Notes: generated by a model not told the origin, from the sequence alone. Numbered from the stretch's first letter, positions 17,372 through 26,284 are shown. The stretch: DNA of 64,000 nucleotides from an uncultured Porphyromonas sp. (GCF_905372525.1 NZ_CAJPPN010000002.1:1-64000); one strand, 5' to 3'. A program made the numbers and translations.

Positions 17372-19425
17372 GCTCAGAGAAGAATTTAGTAAAGAAGAGA
17401 TACGGTATCAAGACCACCGACAAGGAGACCCTCAGTCGCTGGTACTACCTCCTATATCTAGGTCGTCTACTAGACGAAAAAGCCCCCTCCTACCTCCTAC
17501 AGTCTATCGGCTGGCAATTCCATGCCTCCAATGCTGGGCACGATGGTATCCAGCTAGCTATCGGCCAGGTATTCCAGCGTGGGAAGGATCACCTTTTCCT
17601 CTACTACCGAGACCTGCTAGCTGCCCTCTCGGCAGGTATGACAGCAGAAGAGATGATACTCAATGGGATCTCTAAGGCTACAGACCCAACTAGTGGCGGG
17701 CGACACATGTCCGACCACTATGCCAAGGTAGACTGGGGTATCCATAATGTCTCCTCGTGTGTCGCTGCACATGACTCGCAGGCTGTGGGGATCGCTCGAG
17801 CCCTAGACTACTACGGAGTGGACGGTGTCGCTATCGCCTCACACGGAGAGTCCTCGGCGTCCGAAGGCTATGTCTTCGAGGCTATCAATGGAGCTGCTCG
17901 GGAGCGGCTACCCGTGATCTTCGTCCTACAGAGCAACGGCTACGGGATCTCCGTACCCACCCACCAGCAGACAGCCAATCCCCGTGTAGGACAGAACTAT
18001 GCTGGCATACGACACCTCAAGACACTCTTCTGTGACGGGAAGGACATCTTCGACTCTATGAATACAATGGCCGCCGCCCGAGAGTATGCAGTAGAGCACC
18101 GTACCCCAGTCGTCGTCACCGCCGAGTGCGTGCGCATCGGAGCACACTCCAACTCTGATAAGCATACCCTCTACCGAACCGAGGAGGAGCTAGAGCGAGC
18201 CAAGGCGGCTGATCCACTACCCAAGTTTCGCCGTATGCTCCTCCGCTATAATCGCTTCACCGAGGAGGAACTACAGCAGATAGAGCGGGAGGCCAAGGAG
18301 GAGCTCAAGATAGCCAACCGCAATGCACTCAAGGCCCCAGATCCCACCTCCGATACCGTCCTAGATAACGTAATCGGAGAAGCCTACCCTGCGCTCAAGT
18401 ATGGCTCGGGGCTACCTGATGGCTCAGGCGAACAGCTCACTCTAGTACAGGCCCTGAATAAGACTCTAAAGCAGGAGTTCCGTCACAACCCCGATACCTT
18501 CATCTGGGGACAAGACGTAGCCAACAAGGAGAAAGGTGGGGTATTCAACGTCACAAAGGGGATGCTTCAGGAGTTCGGCCCTAAGCGTGTCTTCAGTGCC
18601 CCTATTGCAGAGGACTACATCGTCGGTACGGCGAATGGGATGAGTCGCTTCAGCGACAAGATCCGGATAGTCATCGAGGGGGCTGAATTCTCAGACTACT
18701 TCTGGGCGGCTATGGAGCAGTTTGTCAATTCCACTCACGACTTCTGGCGAAGCAATGGACAGTTCTCCCCTAATATCACCATCCGTCTCTGCACTGGAGG
18801 GTACATACAGGGTGGGCTCTATCACTCACAGAGCATAGAGGCAGTGCTGACCACATTCCCTGGGGCTCGAGTCGTCTATCCTTGCTTTGCCGACGATGCA
18901 GCAGGGCTACTGCGCACCTCGATGCGCTCCCGTGGAGTCACTGTCTTCCTCGAGCCTAAGGCGCAGTACAATAGCGCTGAGTCTACGGCCCTTGTCCCCG
19001 AGGACTTCGAGGTGCCCTTTGGCAAGGCTCGTATTCGGCGTGAGGGGACAGATGCGACGATCGTCACCTATGGCAATACGCTCCACTTCTCCCTCAACGT
19101 GGCCGAGCGTATCCAGCGAGAGCTCGGCAAGAGTATCGAGGTCATCGACCTACGCTCCCTATCTCCATGGGACGAGGAGACCGTCTATGCCTCGATTAAG
19201 AAGACCTCTAAGGTACTGATCGTACATGAGGATCGTCTCTTCGGGGGCTTCGGGGCGGAGCTAGCAGCCTCTATTGCGAAGAACGCCTTCCGCGATCTGG
19301 ATGCTCCCGTCTTCCGTGTAGGTGCACTCTTCACTCCTGTAGGCTTCCACAAGTGCTTCGAGCTCACGACGCTCCCTAGCGAGGAGAAGATCTATCAGTC
19401 TGCCAAGGAGCTCATCGAGTACTAA
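17368..19425 (+). CDS. 2-oxoacid dehydrogenase E1, fused alpha and beta subunits
   Basis: This thiamine diphosphate enzyme decarboxylates a 2-oxoacid and acylates the E2 lipoyl group. Residues about 20-330 are the alpha part and about 350-680 the beta part, joined in one 685-residue chain, an arrangement seen in Bacteroidota. The usual thiamine-binding GDG of the alpha part reads HGESSASEG (about 157-165), followed at normal distance by QSNGYGISVP. The beta part has LVQALNKTL near its start, WGQDVANKEKGGVF and EDYIVGTANGMS. Substrate is probably branched-chain or other amino-acid-derived 2-oxoacids, by inference from the organism's peptide diet. Confidence 0.9.
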   Translation: MSSEKNLVKKRYGIKTTDKETLSRWYYLLYLGRLLDEKAPSYLLQSIGWQFHASNAGHDGIQLAIGQVFQRGKDHLFLYYRDLLAALSAGMTAEEMILNGISKATDPTSGGRHMSDHYAKVDWGIHNVSSCVAAHDSQAVGIARALDYYGVDGVAIASHGESSASEGYVFEAINGAARERLPVIFVLQSNGYGISVPTHQQTANPRVGQNYAGIRHLKTLFCDGKDIFDSMNTMAAAREYAVEHRTPVVVTAECVRIGAHSNSDKHTLYRTEEELERAKAADPLPKFRRMLLRYNRFTEEELQQIEREAKEELKIANRNALKAPDPTSDTVLDNVIGEAYPALKYGSGLPDGSGEQLTLVQALNKTLKQEFRHNPDTFIWGQDVANKEKGGVFNVTKGMLQEFGPKRVFSAPIAEDYIVGTANGMSRFSDKIRIVIEGAEFSDYFWAAMEQFVNSTHDFWRSNGQFSPNITIRLCTGGYIQGGLYHSQSIEAVLTTFPGARVVYPCFADDAAGLLRTSMRSRGVTVFLEPKAQYNSAESTALVPEDFEVPFGKARIRREGTDATIVTYGNTLHFSLNVAERIQRELGKSIEVIDLRSLSPWDEETVYASIKKTSKVLIVHEDRLFGGFGAELAASIAKNAFRDLDAPVFRVGALFTPVGFHKCFELTTLPSEEKIYQSAKELIEY

Positions 19426-19445
19426 CCCTCAATAGCAACGAATAT

Positions 19446-19952
19446 ATGAAGACAATAGGCTTGCTCTATAGCAAGAAGACTGTCCAGACCGCAGAGCTCG
19501 GACAACGTATCGCAGAGGCTTGGGGCGAAGGTATCGAGTACGTAGACATCGAGACGGCTCGCCTAGCTGACATCACGAAGCATAGCAGCCTCATCCTCGG
19601 CACTCCCACCTACTTCAATGGCGAGCTACCCTATGCTTGGAGTGAGATGCTCCCCGAGCTAGAGGGCGCAGACCTCTCAGGCCTCCAAGTGGCGGTCTTT
19701 GGTACGGGTGATCAGGTACACGCTCCTATGAGCTTTGCCGATGGTGTCGGGCTACTTGCCGAATACTTCGAGGCACTCGGAGCGCAGATCGTCGGCAAGA
19801 CCTCTACTGTAGGCTATAGCTATGAGCAGTCTCTGGCGGAGCGGGACGGAGCATTCCTTGGGCTCGTGATTGACTGGGTAAATCAGCCCGAGCTCACGGA
19901 CTCTCGGCTCTCGGCTTGGCTAGAGCAGCTCCACAGCGAACTAGCTCAGTAG
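19446..19952 (+). CDS. fldA: Flavodoxin
   Basis: Small FMN electron carrier of 168 residues. The N-terminus IGLLYSKKTVQTAELGQRIAE is the phosphate-binding strand-loop-helix; YSKKT replaces the commoner GT/SxTGNT. LILGTPTYFNGELPYAW and VAVFGTGDQ are the other flavin-loop segments. It starts 20 bases after E1, so it is probably in the same operon and may carry electrons for 2-oxoacid oxidoreduction; that link is inference. Confidence 0.88.
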   Translation: MKTIGLLYSKKTVQTAELGQRIAEAWGEGIEYVDIETARLADITKHSSLILGTPTYFNGELPYAWSEMLPELEGADLSGLQVAVFGTGDQVHAPMSFADGVGLLAEYFEALGAQIVGKTSTVGYSYEQSLAERDGAFLGLVIDWVNQPELTDSRLSAWLEQLHSELAQ

Positions 19953-19992
19953 GCAAAGTAGCCGTAGGTACGACACTCTCTGACAGATAGCT

Positions 19993-20044
19993 GGGGGGAG
20001 GAGACCAAGGTTGGGGAAAGCCCCACCTAAGGTCTCCTCCCCCT
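19993..20044 (+). terminator. Hairpin terminator after flavodoxin
   Basis: A long stem (GGGGGGAGGAGACC with its complement) and a loop that can pair further (TGGGG with CCCCA). It ends the lpdA-E2-E1-flavodoxin unit. Confidence 0.75.
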
Positions 20045-20088
20045 ATTCCTTACATGTATTGGCAAATAGGACAAAGGTAGATATGCTG

Positions 20089-20125
20089 AGCCCCCAGCCT
20101 CCTGCTAAGCAGGAGACTGGGGGCT
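20089..20125 (-). terminator. Hairpin downstream of tRNA-Pro
   Basis: A 17-bp stem (AGCCCCCAGCCTCCTGC with its near-complement) and 3-base loop. It lies 16 bases past the 3' end of the minus-strand tRNA and is its likely terminator; it could also back up the plus-strand terminator. Confidence 0.65.
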
Positions 20126-20141
20126 CTGTCATATACTCTAG

Positions 20142-20214
20142 TCGGGATGAGAAGACTCGAACTTCCGACCTCCACGTCCCGAACGTGGCGCGCTACCAAC
20201 TGTGCTACATCCCG
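20142..20214 (-). tRNA. tRNA-Pro (anticodon CGG)
   Basis: Read on the minus strand, a full cloverleaf is visible. The acceptor stem is CGGGATG with CATCCCG, the D-arm carries AGTTGGTAG, and the anticodon arm is CCACG-TTCGGGA-CGTGG, giving anticodon CGG. The T-arm contains GTTCGAGTC, and the discriminator base is A. The terminal CCA is not encoded. It decodes CCG proline codons. Confidence 0.93.
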
Positions 20215-20325
20215 AGTGTCTTAGTATCGATACTCCCTCGCTACCCTCTCAGAAGAGGGCATTGGGTAAGTCCCAGAAAGACGCCACAAAGGTAGTCAAA
20301 ATACCCATATACCCGACAGCTGGAA

Positions 20326-20367
20326 GAAAAAAAGGAGGCTACACCGATACGATCAGTGTAGCCTCCC
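20326..20367 (-). terminator. Intrinsic terminator for the DUF417 gene
   Basis: On the minus strand an 11-bp stem (GGAGGCTACAC with GTGTAGCCTCC) and 11-base loop are followed by a run of seven or more Ts. This is a classic intrinsic terminator. Confidence 0.88.
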
Positions 20368-20410
20368 TTAGGTCGCTCCTCCCACTTTCGCTACGGAGGA
20401 GGCGTATCTA

Positions 20411-21040
20411 TTACTTCCTGAGACGAGCTAGGATCTTAGAGGAAGACTCGGAGAGAAGGACGATAGCCCCTGCGAGGATAGCGGTATCCTTGATCACGAG
20501 GCGTCCTGCACCCGAGAGGAAGGGGAAGCCATCCGCCCACTCCCCAGCAGCTAGAGCCTCGGGAGAAGCGTGTACCCACACCTCTGGTGTCGTGACGAGG
20601 AAGCTCAGCGTACCGATGGTCATGATGATACAGAGCACCTCACCGATGAGCCCGAGATAGGGAGAGAAGAGGCCGAGGAAGACGAGGATACCGATCGACA
20701 TGATCAGGATACCGAGCCCGTGGGAGAAGAGGTAGGTGCGGTTCTCTACGTGCCAGTTGTGCTTAGCTTCGTTGTACTGACCCTCGGGCATCTTGTTCAG
20801 GGTATATTCCTTGACGACCTTGCCTTCGTCGGTGGTTACCTTGTTGTTAGCATCCTTGAGGAAGAAGCTCATCAGAGGGCTATTGGCCACGAAGGGGATG
20901 ATCCCATTAGCCTCGTAGTTAGCGAACTTGAGACCACCGATCCATACGAAGATGATGAGGATAGCGACTCGGATTAACTTGTACCCAAGACCCTTCAGTG
21001 TGCTTGCACACTCGAGGAACTTAATGAATGCAGCTTGCAT
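20411..21040 (-). CDS. DUF417/RclC-like inner-membrane protein
   Basis: A 209-residue protein with four predicted membrane helices, resembling the YkgB/RclC (DUF417) family. N-terminal features are KLIRVAILIIFVWIGGLKF and YEANGIIPFVANSPLMSF, which are characteristic of that family. In E. coli RclC belongs to the reactive-chlorine response; a stress role here is inference only. A stretch of about 30 residues after helix 1 (DANNKVTTDEGKVVKEYTL region) is a polar insertion compared with a minimal version. It is monocistronic with a strong terminator. Confidence 0.82.
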   Translation of the reverse strand: MQAAFIKFLECASTLKGLGYKLIRVAILIIFVWIGGLKFANYEANGIIPFVANSPLMSFFLKDANNKVTTDEGKVVKEYTLNKMPEGQYNEAKHNWHVENRTYLFSHGLGILIMSIGILVFLGLFSPYLGLIGEVLCIIMTIGTLSFLVTTPEVWVHASPEALAAGEWADGFPFLSGAGRLVIKDTAILAGAIVLLSESSSKILARLRK

Positions 21041-21149
21041 CGATAGATTATTTCTTAGTTTGTTATTATTACGTACGGATAGATAACCTTACATTCTAGC
21101 TAAGGTTCATTTACTCCTCTCTCGACATAGCCCATTCTAGGGAAAGAAT

Positions 21150-21183
21150 GAAGCCTATCTACCTCGAGGGGTAGATAGGCTTC
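21150..21183 (-). terminator. Hairpin terminator for SemiSWEET gene
   Basis: A perfect 14-bp stem (GAAGCCTATCTACC with its complement) and 6-base loop lie 25 bases past the stop of the minus-strand gene. Confidence 0.7.
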
Positions 21184-21208
21184 ACTGAGGGATGTTGGTC
21201 GGGAGGGA

Positions 21209-21472
21209 CTAGAGTGCAGTGATGCAGGCTGCTAGCCCGAAGACAATCCCTGGAGCATTAGCCACCACGATAGGCCAGTCTATCTTGGGCTTCTTCAGCA
21301 GACCATAGGCGACCCAGAGGGTGCAGTTGATAGCCGCGACGAGGGGTTGTATAGGATCTCCCTTAGCTCCGGAGAGGTTATGCTGGATCGTAGTGATGTA
21401 GGAGACGTACATCAGGATAGCCGTGATGGAGGCTACGATACCGAGGATGGTGAGGAATCGATTTTTGTCCAT
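21209..21472 (-). CDS. SemiSWEET-type sugar transporter
   Basis: An 87-residue protein with three membrane helices (about 7-27, 41-60, 66-86), the size and topology of bacterial SemiSWEETs, which dimerise to move sugars down a gradient. Recognisable segments are LGIVASITAILMYVSYI, DPIQPLVAAINCTLWVAYG and PIVVANAPGIVFGL, which include the conserved Pro of helix 1-like loops, the Trp-Asn pair region and the Asn of helix 3. Substrate is unknown. It stands alone between two other small membrane-protein genes. Confidence 0.88.
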   Translation of the reverse strand: MDKNRFLTILGIVASITAILMYVSYITTIQHNLSGAKGDPIQPLVAAINCTLWVAYGLLKKPKIDWPIVVANAPGIVFGLAACITAL

Positions 21473-21581
21473 TTGTTACTAATGTTTGGTGTAGATGACT
21501 CTTTGTTTACACAAAGGTATAAAAAAGCGAACACGCAAACACGTTATACACTCTTCACCCTCAGCTCCGAGCTAAACATCA

Positions 21582-22277
21582 CTAACCAAACCAGCGAGAG
21601 AAGAGCGGGAGAAGGAGTGAGGTGATGAGCCCCATAATACCAATCGCTAGCCCACTGAGCGCTCCCTCGATCGCCCCCATCTGGATAGCCGCTGCCGTAC
21701 CGATCCCGTGAGAGGAGGCTCCCATAGCGAGCCCCTTTGCCACTGGGCTCTTGATCCCCATGAGCTTCATGATCGGCGGGCCGATGATGCTACCGAGGAT
21801 CCCGGCACATACCACGATGACAGCCGTGAGGCCGGGGACACCTCCGTTATTCCCAGCTAGTTCCATCGCGATCGGTGTCGTGACAGACTTCGGGGCGAGT
21901 GAGGCGATCAGAGCCTGCTTGACACCTAGTAGGTGGCCAATGCCGACGATAGAGGCGATACCGACCATAGCGCCTACTGTGATAGCCACCATGATAGAGA
22001 TCACATTCCCCTTGAGGTGCCCCACCTGCTGGTAAAGGATGTAGCCAAGGGCAACCACTGACGGGCCAAGCATGAAGTGGATCATACGACTCCCCTCTCT
22101 GAAGGTCTGGTATGGCACACCGAGGCTCATCAGAAGTACAATGAGGATGATGATCGTCAGGAGTACAGGGTGGAAGAGGGCAAAGCGAACCGTACGATAG
22201 AGCTTGATACACGCTAGGTATAGCCCGATGACGAACATGATCGTGAAGACCTCACTCTGGAATAGCTGCTGTATCAT
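21582..22277 (-). CDS. lrgB: LrgB/CidB family membrane protein
   Basis: A 231-residue multi-pass membrane protein (about six helices) of the LrgB family, originally linked to murein hydrolase control and now also to export of small metabolites such as glycolate or pyruvate. The conserved ALIASLAPKSVTTPIAMELA segment and the C-terminal SHGIGTAAAIQMGAIEGALSGLA are diagnostic. It follows lrgA by one base, so the two are translated from one message and should work as a pair. Confidence 0.93.
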   Translation of the reverse strand: MIQQLFQSEVFTIMFVIGLYLACIKLYRTVRFALFHPVLLTIIILIVLLMSLGVPYQTFREGSRMIHFMLGPSVVALGYILYQQVGHLKGNVISIMVAITVGAMVGIASIVGIGHLLGVKQALIASLAPKSVTTPIAMELAGNNGGVPGLTAVIVVCAGILGSIIGPPIMKLMGIKSPVAKGLAMGASSHGIGTAAAIQMGAIEGALSGLAIGIMGLITSLLLPLFSRWFG

Positions 22278-22278
22278 A

Positions 22279-22629
22279 TTACTTCGTTCTCCTCCTTTCC
22301 ATCTGTTCTTGTATATAGGCCACTGAGGCGATGACCAGCACCGAGCTCACGAGGACGGCGACGAGAATCACCCACCAGTTCGCCAGCACGGTATCCATCT
22401 GAGCCATGAGGCCGACACCCGCGGGGATGAAGAAGAGTCCCATATTGTCCGTCAGAGCCTTCGCTGGGGCATCGACTTGCTCTTCCTTGATGAGCTTGGT
22501 CTGTAGTGCTAGGAAGAGGAGCACCATGCCGATAACACTCCCAGGGACGTAGTCGCCCGTGAGATGTGCGATAGCTTCTCCTAGTGCGTAGAAGAAGAAA
22601 ATAAAGAATATCTTGATCAGTATCTTCAT
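22279..22629 (-). CDS. lrgA: LrgA/CidA family membrane protein
   Basis: A 116-residue holin-like membrane protein with four helices. FYALGEAIAHLTGDYVPGSVIGM and DNMGLFFIPAGVGLM are family hallmarks. It is the partner of LrgB, whose gene starts one base after this stop codon. In Firmicutes the pair influences autolysis and metabolite export; its role in Bacteroidota is less clear. Confidence 0.92.
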   Translation of the reverse strand: MKILIKIFFIFFFYALGEAIAHLTGDYVPGSVIGMVLLFLALQTKLIKEEQVDAPAKALTDNMGLFFIPAGVGLMAQMDTVLANWWVILVAVLVSSVLVIASVAYIQEQMERRRTK

Positions 22630-22656
22630 AAGCGATTATAGTGCTACGGGTTTACC

Positions 22657-24009
22657 CTACTTCAGGTCTCGCAGTAGTGTATCTTGTGCCACCTGATAGA
22701 GCGACTCGTAGGCATGTGAGCGAGCCCTCCAGGCAGGCTCATGTGCCCCCTCTGGGTGTAGGGGGATAGCCTCACTCCCGGAGCGGTCAATAGCATTCAG
22801 TAGATAGCCCAGCGTGAGTCGCTCTGGGGAGACGTTGGGGTGATAGTACCCCCCCTCTACCTCCTCTCGTCCATAGTTTACCTCCACGATGATCCCCATC
22901 GTGAGCAGCTGGGCAAGGGCCTCCTGAGTCTGTCTTAGGGGTAGGTCACAGTCCTTGGCCAAGGTCTCTGCCCGGTAGGGCTCCCCACTGTCGGAGACGA
23001 ACTGCTGGACGATACGAGCCGTGACTGTCACGAGGATGACATCCATATATCTACGGGACAGTGGGACTGAGGTCGGGGGTGAGGTCAGATGCCACACGTG
23101 CTGTAGGGCATAGGAGATCTGGGCACCGAGTAGGACGATGATCCAAGAGAGCTGTATCCAGAGCAGTGCCAGGGGTACAGCTGCGAAGCTCCCATAGATA
23201 GCATTATATCTCGAGATCCATAGCACGCCATTGATATAGAGGCCTTGGAAGGCTTGGAAGGAAAGCCCTGCCACAACACCCGCAATAAGGGCAGGGACGA
23301 AGCGCACACGGACGTTAGGGATCAAAAGGTAGATCACCGTGAAGGTGAAGATAATCAGTACATACGGGACAAGCCCCAGGATCTCACTCGTGAGGGTGGA
23401 GATGATCTTGAGCTGACTGAGGTAGGTATGGTTCAGTGTCGAGAGGAAGAGCGTCGTACCACTCGAGATCGTGAGCAGGAGGGGAAAGAGAATGAATGCC
23501 CCTAAGTAGTTGATGATTCGCCTGGTCCAGGGGCGAGCATGAGGGGCCTGCCAGAGGCGGTTAAAGGCATCCTCTATCGTAGAGATCAGCATCAGCACGG
23601 TGTAGAAGAGCAGAGCTAGACCGACACCGATGAAGAGCCCTCCCTGTACCTGCTGTAGATAGTTCTCGACGTAGGCAAAGGTCTTATCCAGCTCTACCTG
23701 GTGTCCAGGTAGGGCATTGTTGAGAGCAACCCGCACATCATTCTGTAGCCCGAAGCCCTTCGCTATCCCTACGATCACGGCCAGCATCGGCACGATGGAG
23801 AGGACGGTGCTGTAGCAGAGGGAGCTGGCGAGCCCCCCGACACCCTCCCGCACATAGGTAGCCACGGTCATATAGATGACTCGTAGTGTAGCGACGAGCC
23901 AGCGACGAGGTATACTGAGCCGATCTCGGTTCAGTAGCCACATGTCTAGGGTGATGAAGCGATAGGCCTTGACACAGAGTGCCTCTATATGACGGACGGT
24001 AGCAGCCAT
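22657..24009 (-). CDS. YihY/BrkB family membrane protein with C-terminal winged-helix region
   Basis: A large inner-membrane protein. The first 300 residues contain six helices typical of YihY/BrkB (GLASSLCYSTVLSIVPMLAV early, LALLWIQLSWIIVLLGAQISYA late). The last about 130 residues are soluble and include a helix-turn-helix-like segment (AETLAKDCDLPLRQTQEALAQL split over two helices). The family was once called ribonuclease BN, but that activity belongs to another protein. An upstream in-frame ATG at 24084 would place the start inside the RNase P RNA, so MAATVRHIEA at 24009 (450 residues) is chosen. Confidence 0.85.
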   Translation of the reverse strand: MAATVRHIEALCVKAYRFITLDMWLLNRDRLSIPRRWLVATLRVIYMTVATYVREGVGGLASSLCYSTVLSIVPMLAVIVGIAKGFGLQNDVRVALNNALPGHQVELDKTFAYVENYLQQVQGGLFIGVGLALLFYTVLMLISTIEDAFNRLWQAPHARPWTRRIINYLGAFILFPLLLTISSGTTLFLSTLNHTYLSQLKIISTLTSEILGLVPYVLIIFTFTVIYLLIPNVRVRFVPALIAGVVAGLSFQAFQGLYINGVLWISRYNAIYGSFAAVPLALLWIQLSWIIVLLGAQISYALQHVWHLTSPPTSVPLSRRYMDVILVTVTARIVQQFVSDSGEPYRAETLAKDCDLPLRQTQEALAQLLTMGIIVEVNYGREEVEGGYYHPNVSPERLTLGYLLNAIDRSGSEAIPLHPEGAHEPAWRARSHAYESLYQVAQDTLLRDLK

Positions 24010-24044
24010 GGACGATGTTATGATGGGACGAGGAGCAAGCAGGC

Positions 24045-24411
24045 GCAGTGGGGCTATAAGCCGAGTTCTGTCCTCCCTAGGCATTACCCTAGAGAGTATC
24101 TGTCATTTATCTGGGATAGGTGTCACCACCTACCTCGGTGCGATCTACCCTCCAGCTGGGGCGAGCAACCCTCGTTGCGCTGGTATACATGATCTTGCAA
24201 CCCATAAGGTGTACGGCAGTCTATATCGCTATAGGCTCGGTGAGCTCTTACCTCACCTTTTCACCCTTACCCTGCACGAGGCAGGGCGGTCATTCTCTGT
24301 TACACTACTCCACCCTCGCGGACAGCTTCCCGTTAGGAAGTATGGTGCTCTGCGTTGCTCGGACGTTCCTCACCTCCTCAGGAGAGAAGGCGCGACAGAT
24401 CGCCCCACTGC
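24045..24411 (-). ncRNA. rnpB: RNase P RNA (bacterial type A)
   Basis: Catalytic RNA that trims the 5' leader of tRNA precursors. On the minus strand the helix P1 strands are GCAGTGGGGC (5' side) and GCCCCACTGC (3' side). The conserved GAGGAACGTCCGAGC, ACAGAGAATGACCGCC, AGGGTGAAAAGGTG-GGTAAGAGC and the 3' terminal ACAGAACTCGGCTTAT are all present. Ends are approximate, set by P1. It lies between mrp and the YihY gene, starting a few bases after the mrp stop. Confidence 0.95.
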
Positions 24412-24422
24412 TTGCTTGCTCG

Positions 24423-25535
24423 TTATTTGTTTATCTCTACTCGTGTCGTAGGGGCTAGCTCCTCATTGCGCTTGGCTACCTGCTCAGCGACATTGCGGGC
24501 TAAGGTACGGAAGTAGATACCCATTAGGCTATCTCGGTCGGTGGCTATAGGCATCCCTCCATCACCAGACTCACAGATACTCTGGATGAGAGGTATCTGT
24601 CCCAGCAGGGGGATATCGAGCTCTTCGGCGAGCTCTTTGCCACCATCTCGACCGAAGATGTAGTACTTATTTTGTGGGAGCTCAGCAGGTGTGAACCATG
24701 CCATGTTCTCCACGAGACCTAGTATAGGGACTTGTACGTGCTCGTCTAGGAACATCCCTACGCCCTTGATTGCATCTGCCAGGGCGACCTGCTGGGGGGT
24801 GGTGACGATGATGGAGCCTGTGAGCCCAAGCGTCTGCACTAGGGTCAGGTGTATATCGCTCGTCCCCGGTGGTAGGTCTATGAGCAGGAAGTCTAGCTCA
24901 CCCCAGTTGGTCTCGGTGAGGAGCTGCTTGAGGGCATTACTCGCCATGCTGCCACGCCATAGTACGGGGCTTTCCTTATTGACGAAGAAGCCTATGGAGA
25001 GTAAACGTATCCCATACTTCTCTACTGGGGCGATGAGCTCTCTTCCCTCTACCTCGTCTAGGATAGGGCGGGCATCTTCACAGCCAAACATCTTGGGCTG
25101 TGAAGGGCCGAAGATATCTGCGTCAAGGAGCCCGACCTTGTAGCCCTCCTGAGCTAGGGCAACGGCAAGGTTTGCCGACACCGTGCTCTTACCTACACCG
25201 CCCTTACCGGAGAAGATCGCAAGGGTATTCTTCACCTTTGGCAGTAGAGGTAGGGAGTCTGTGGGTACGACCTCTGGTACCTTGACACTGATATTACCTA
25301 CGATATCGACCTCCTTAGAGATATAGGTCTGGATAGCGGTCTCAGCGGCCCGTACTACCGACTTAATGAAGGGCGAATTAGGCTTATCAAAGATCAGGGA
25401 GAAGCTCACCTTCATCCCCTCTATTCGTATGTCATCCTCTACCATACCTGCCTCTACGAGGTTCTGCCCCGTGCCGGGGTAGCGTACCTTGGTCAGAGCC
25501 TCTAGGATGAGGTTGGGATACAATGTTACGGCCAT
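24423..25535 (-). CDS. mrp: Mrp/ApbC/NBP35-type iron-sulfur carrier ATPase
   Basis: P-loop protein that binds and transfers iron-sulfur clusters. The N-terminal DUF59/MIP18 domain (about 5-80) is followed by the deviant Walker A FSGKGGVGKSTVSANLA (about 108-124), then DADIFGPSQP, LLIDLPPGTSD and the GLVENMAWF segment. The usual CxxC cluster-binding motif after VENM is not present: the sequence there reads WFTPAELPQNKYYIFG. Its 370 residues fit. It starts two bases after trmB and is followed by rnpB. Confidence 0.93.
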   Translation of the reverse strand: MAVTLYPNLILEALTKVRYPGTGQNLVEAGMVEDDIRIEGMKVSFSLIFDKPNSPFIKSVVRAAETAIQTYISKEVDIVGNISVKVPEVVPTDSLPLLPKVKNTLAIFSGKGGVGKSTVSANLAVALAQEGYKVGLLDADIFGPSQPKMFGCEDARPILDEVEGRELIAPVEKYGIRLLSIGFFVNKESPVLWRGSMASNALKQLLTETNWGELDFLLIDLPPGTSDIHLTLVQTLGLTGSIIVTTPQQVALADAIKGVGMFLDEHVQVPILGLVENMAWFTPAELPQNKYYIFGRDGGKELAEELDIPLLGQIPLIQSICESGDGGMPIATDRDSLMGIYFRTLARNVAEQVAKRNEELAPTTRVEINK

Positions 25536-25537
25536 GA

Positions 25538-26284
25538 CTATTGCACTCTACGTGATCGGCTGAAGCTACGATAGCTATCTGGCTCGATCTCTATATCTGG
25601 TTCTACGAAGCCCCCCTCGGGCTCATGCGGCTCGAAGGAGAGGTACTTGATCGTCAGCCCTCGACTGAGCCACTGACGCTCATAGTACGTCTGTATACCG
25701 AGTATCTTATCCTCGAAGGAGCCATCGTAGAGATCATCGGTATCGACGAAGATCTGCTGATGATTGAGCTCCACGAGTGCTCGGGTATATGTGTAGAGGA
25801 AGGGGCTGTCCGTCTTGAGGTGTATGCGACCTCCGGGACGGAGCACTTCCAGGTAGCGCTTGAGGAAGCGAGTGCTGGTGAGACGCTTGGTCACCTTCTT
25901 CATCTGTGGATCGGGGAAGGTGATCCAGATTTCATCGACTTCGCCCGGGGCAAAAAAGTTGGTCAAGGACTCGATCTCCCCTCTGAGGAAGGCGACATTA
26001 GCCATCCCTGCCTCATGGGAGAGCTTAGCTCCCGTCCAGATACGAGCCCCCTTGACGTCCACCCCGATGAAGTTCTTATCGGGATAGAGCTCTCCCAGCC
26101 CAACGGTGTACTCCCCCTTCCCACAGCCTAGCTCTAGGACTATGGGATGGTCGTTGTGGAAGAAGGCTTCGCCCCACTTCCCTCTCAGCGGGAAGGTCTC
26201 CTGCTGTAGCCGTGCAAACGGATACTGGAAGACGTGGGGAAAGGTCTCCATCTCGGCAAACTTCGCCAGCTTATTCTTACCCAA
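25538..26284 (-). CDS. trmB: tRNA (guanine-N7-)-methyltransferase
   Basis: It methylates G46 in the tRNA variable loop using S-adenosylmethionine. The SAM-binding motif is [16 protein letters not shown] (about 50-65), followed by [12 protein letters not shown] and the family signature [13 protein letters not shown]. Its 248 residues are slightly longer than E. coli TrmB. It sits in a minus-strand operon between a small acidic protein and mrp, with 11- and 2-base gaps. Confidence 0.95.
   Translation of the reverse strand: MGKNKLAKFAEMETFPHVFQYPFARLQQETFPLRGKWGEAFFHNDHPIVLELGCGKGEYTVGLGELYPDKNFIGVDVKGARIWTGAKLSHEAGMANVAFLRGEIESLTNFFAPGEVDEIWITFPDPQMKKVTKRLTSTRFLKRYLEVLRPGGRIHLKTDSPFLYTYTRALVELNHQQIFVDTDDLYDGSFEDKILGIQTYYERQWLSRGLTIKYLSFEPHEPEGGFVEPDIEIEPDSYRSFSRSRRVQ

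Noticed and set aside
24008..24451. 147-residue plus-strand open frame over rnpB
   Set aside because: It is antisense to RNase P RNA, whose conserved elements explain the sequence.
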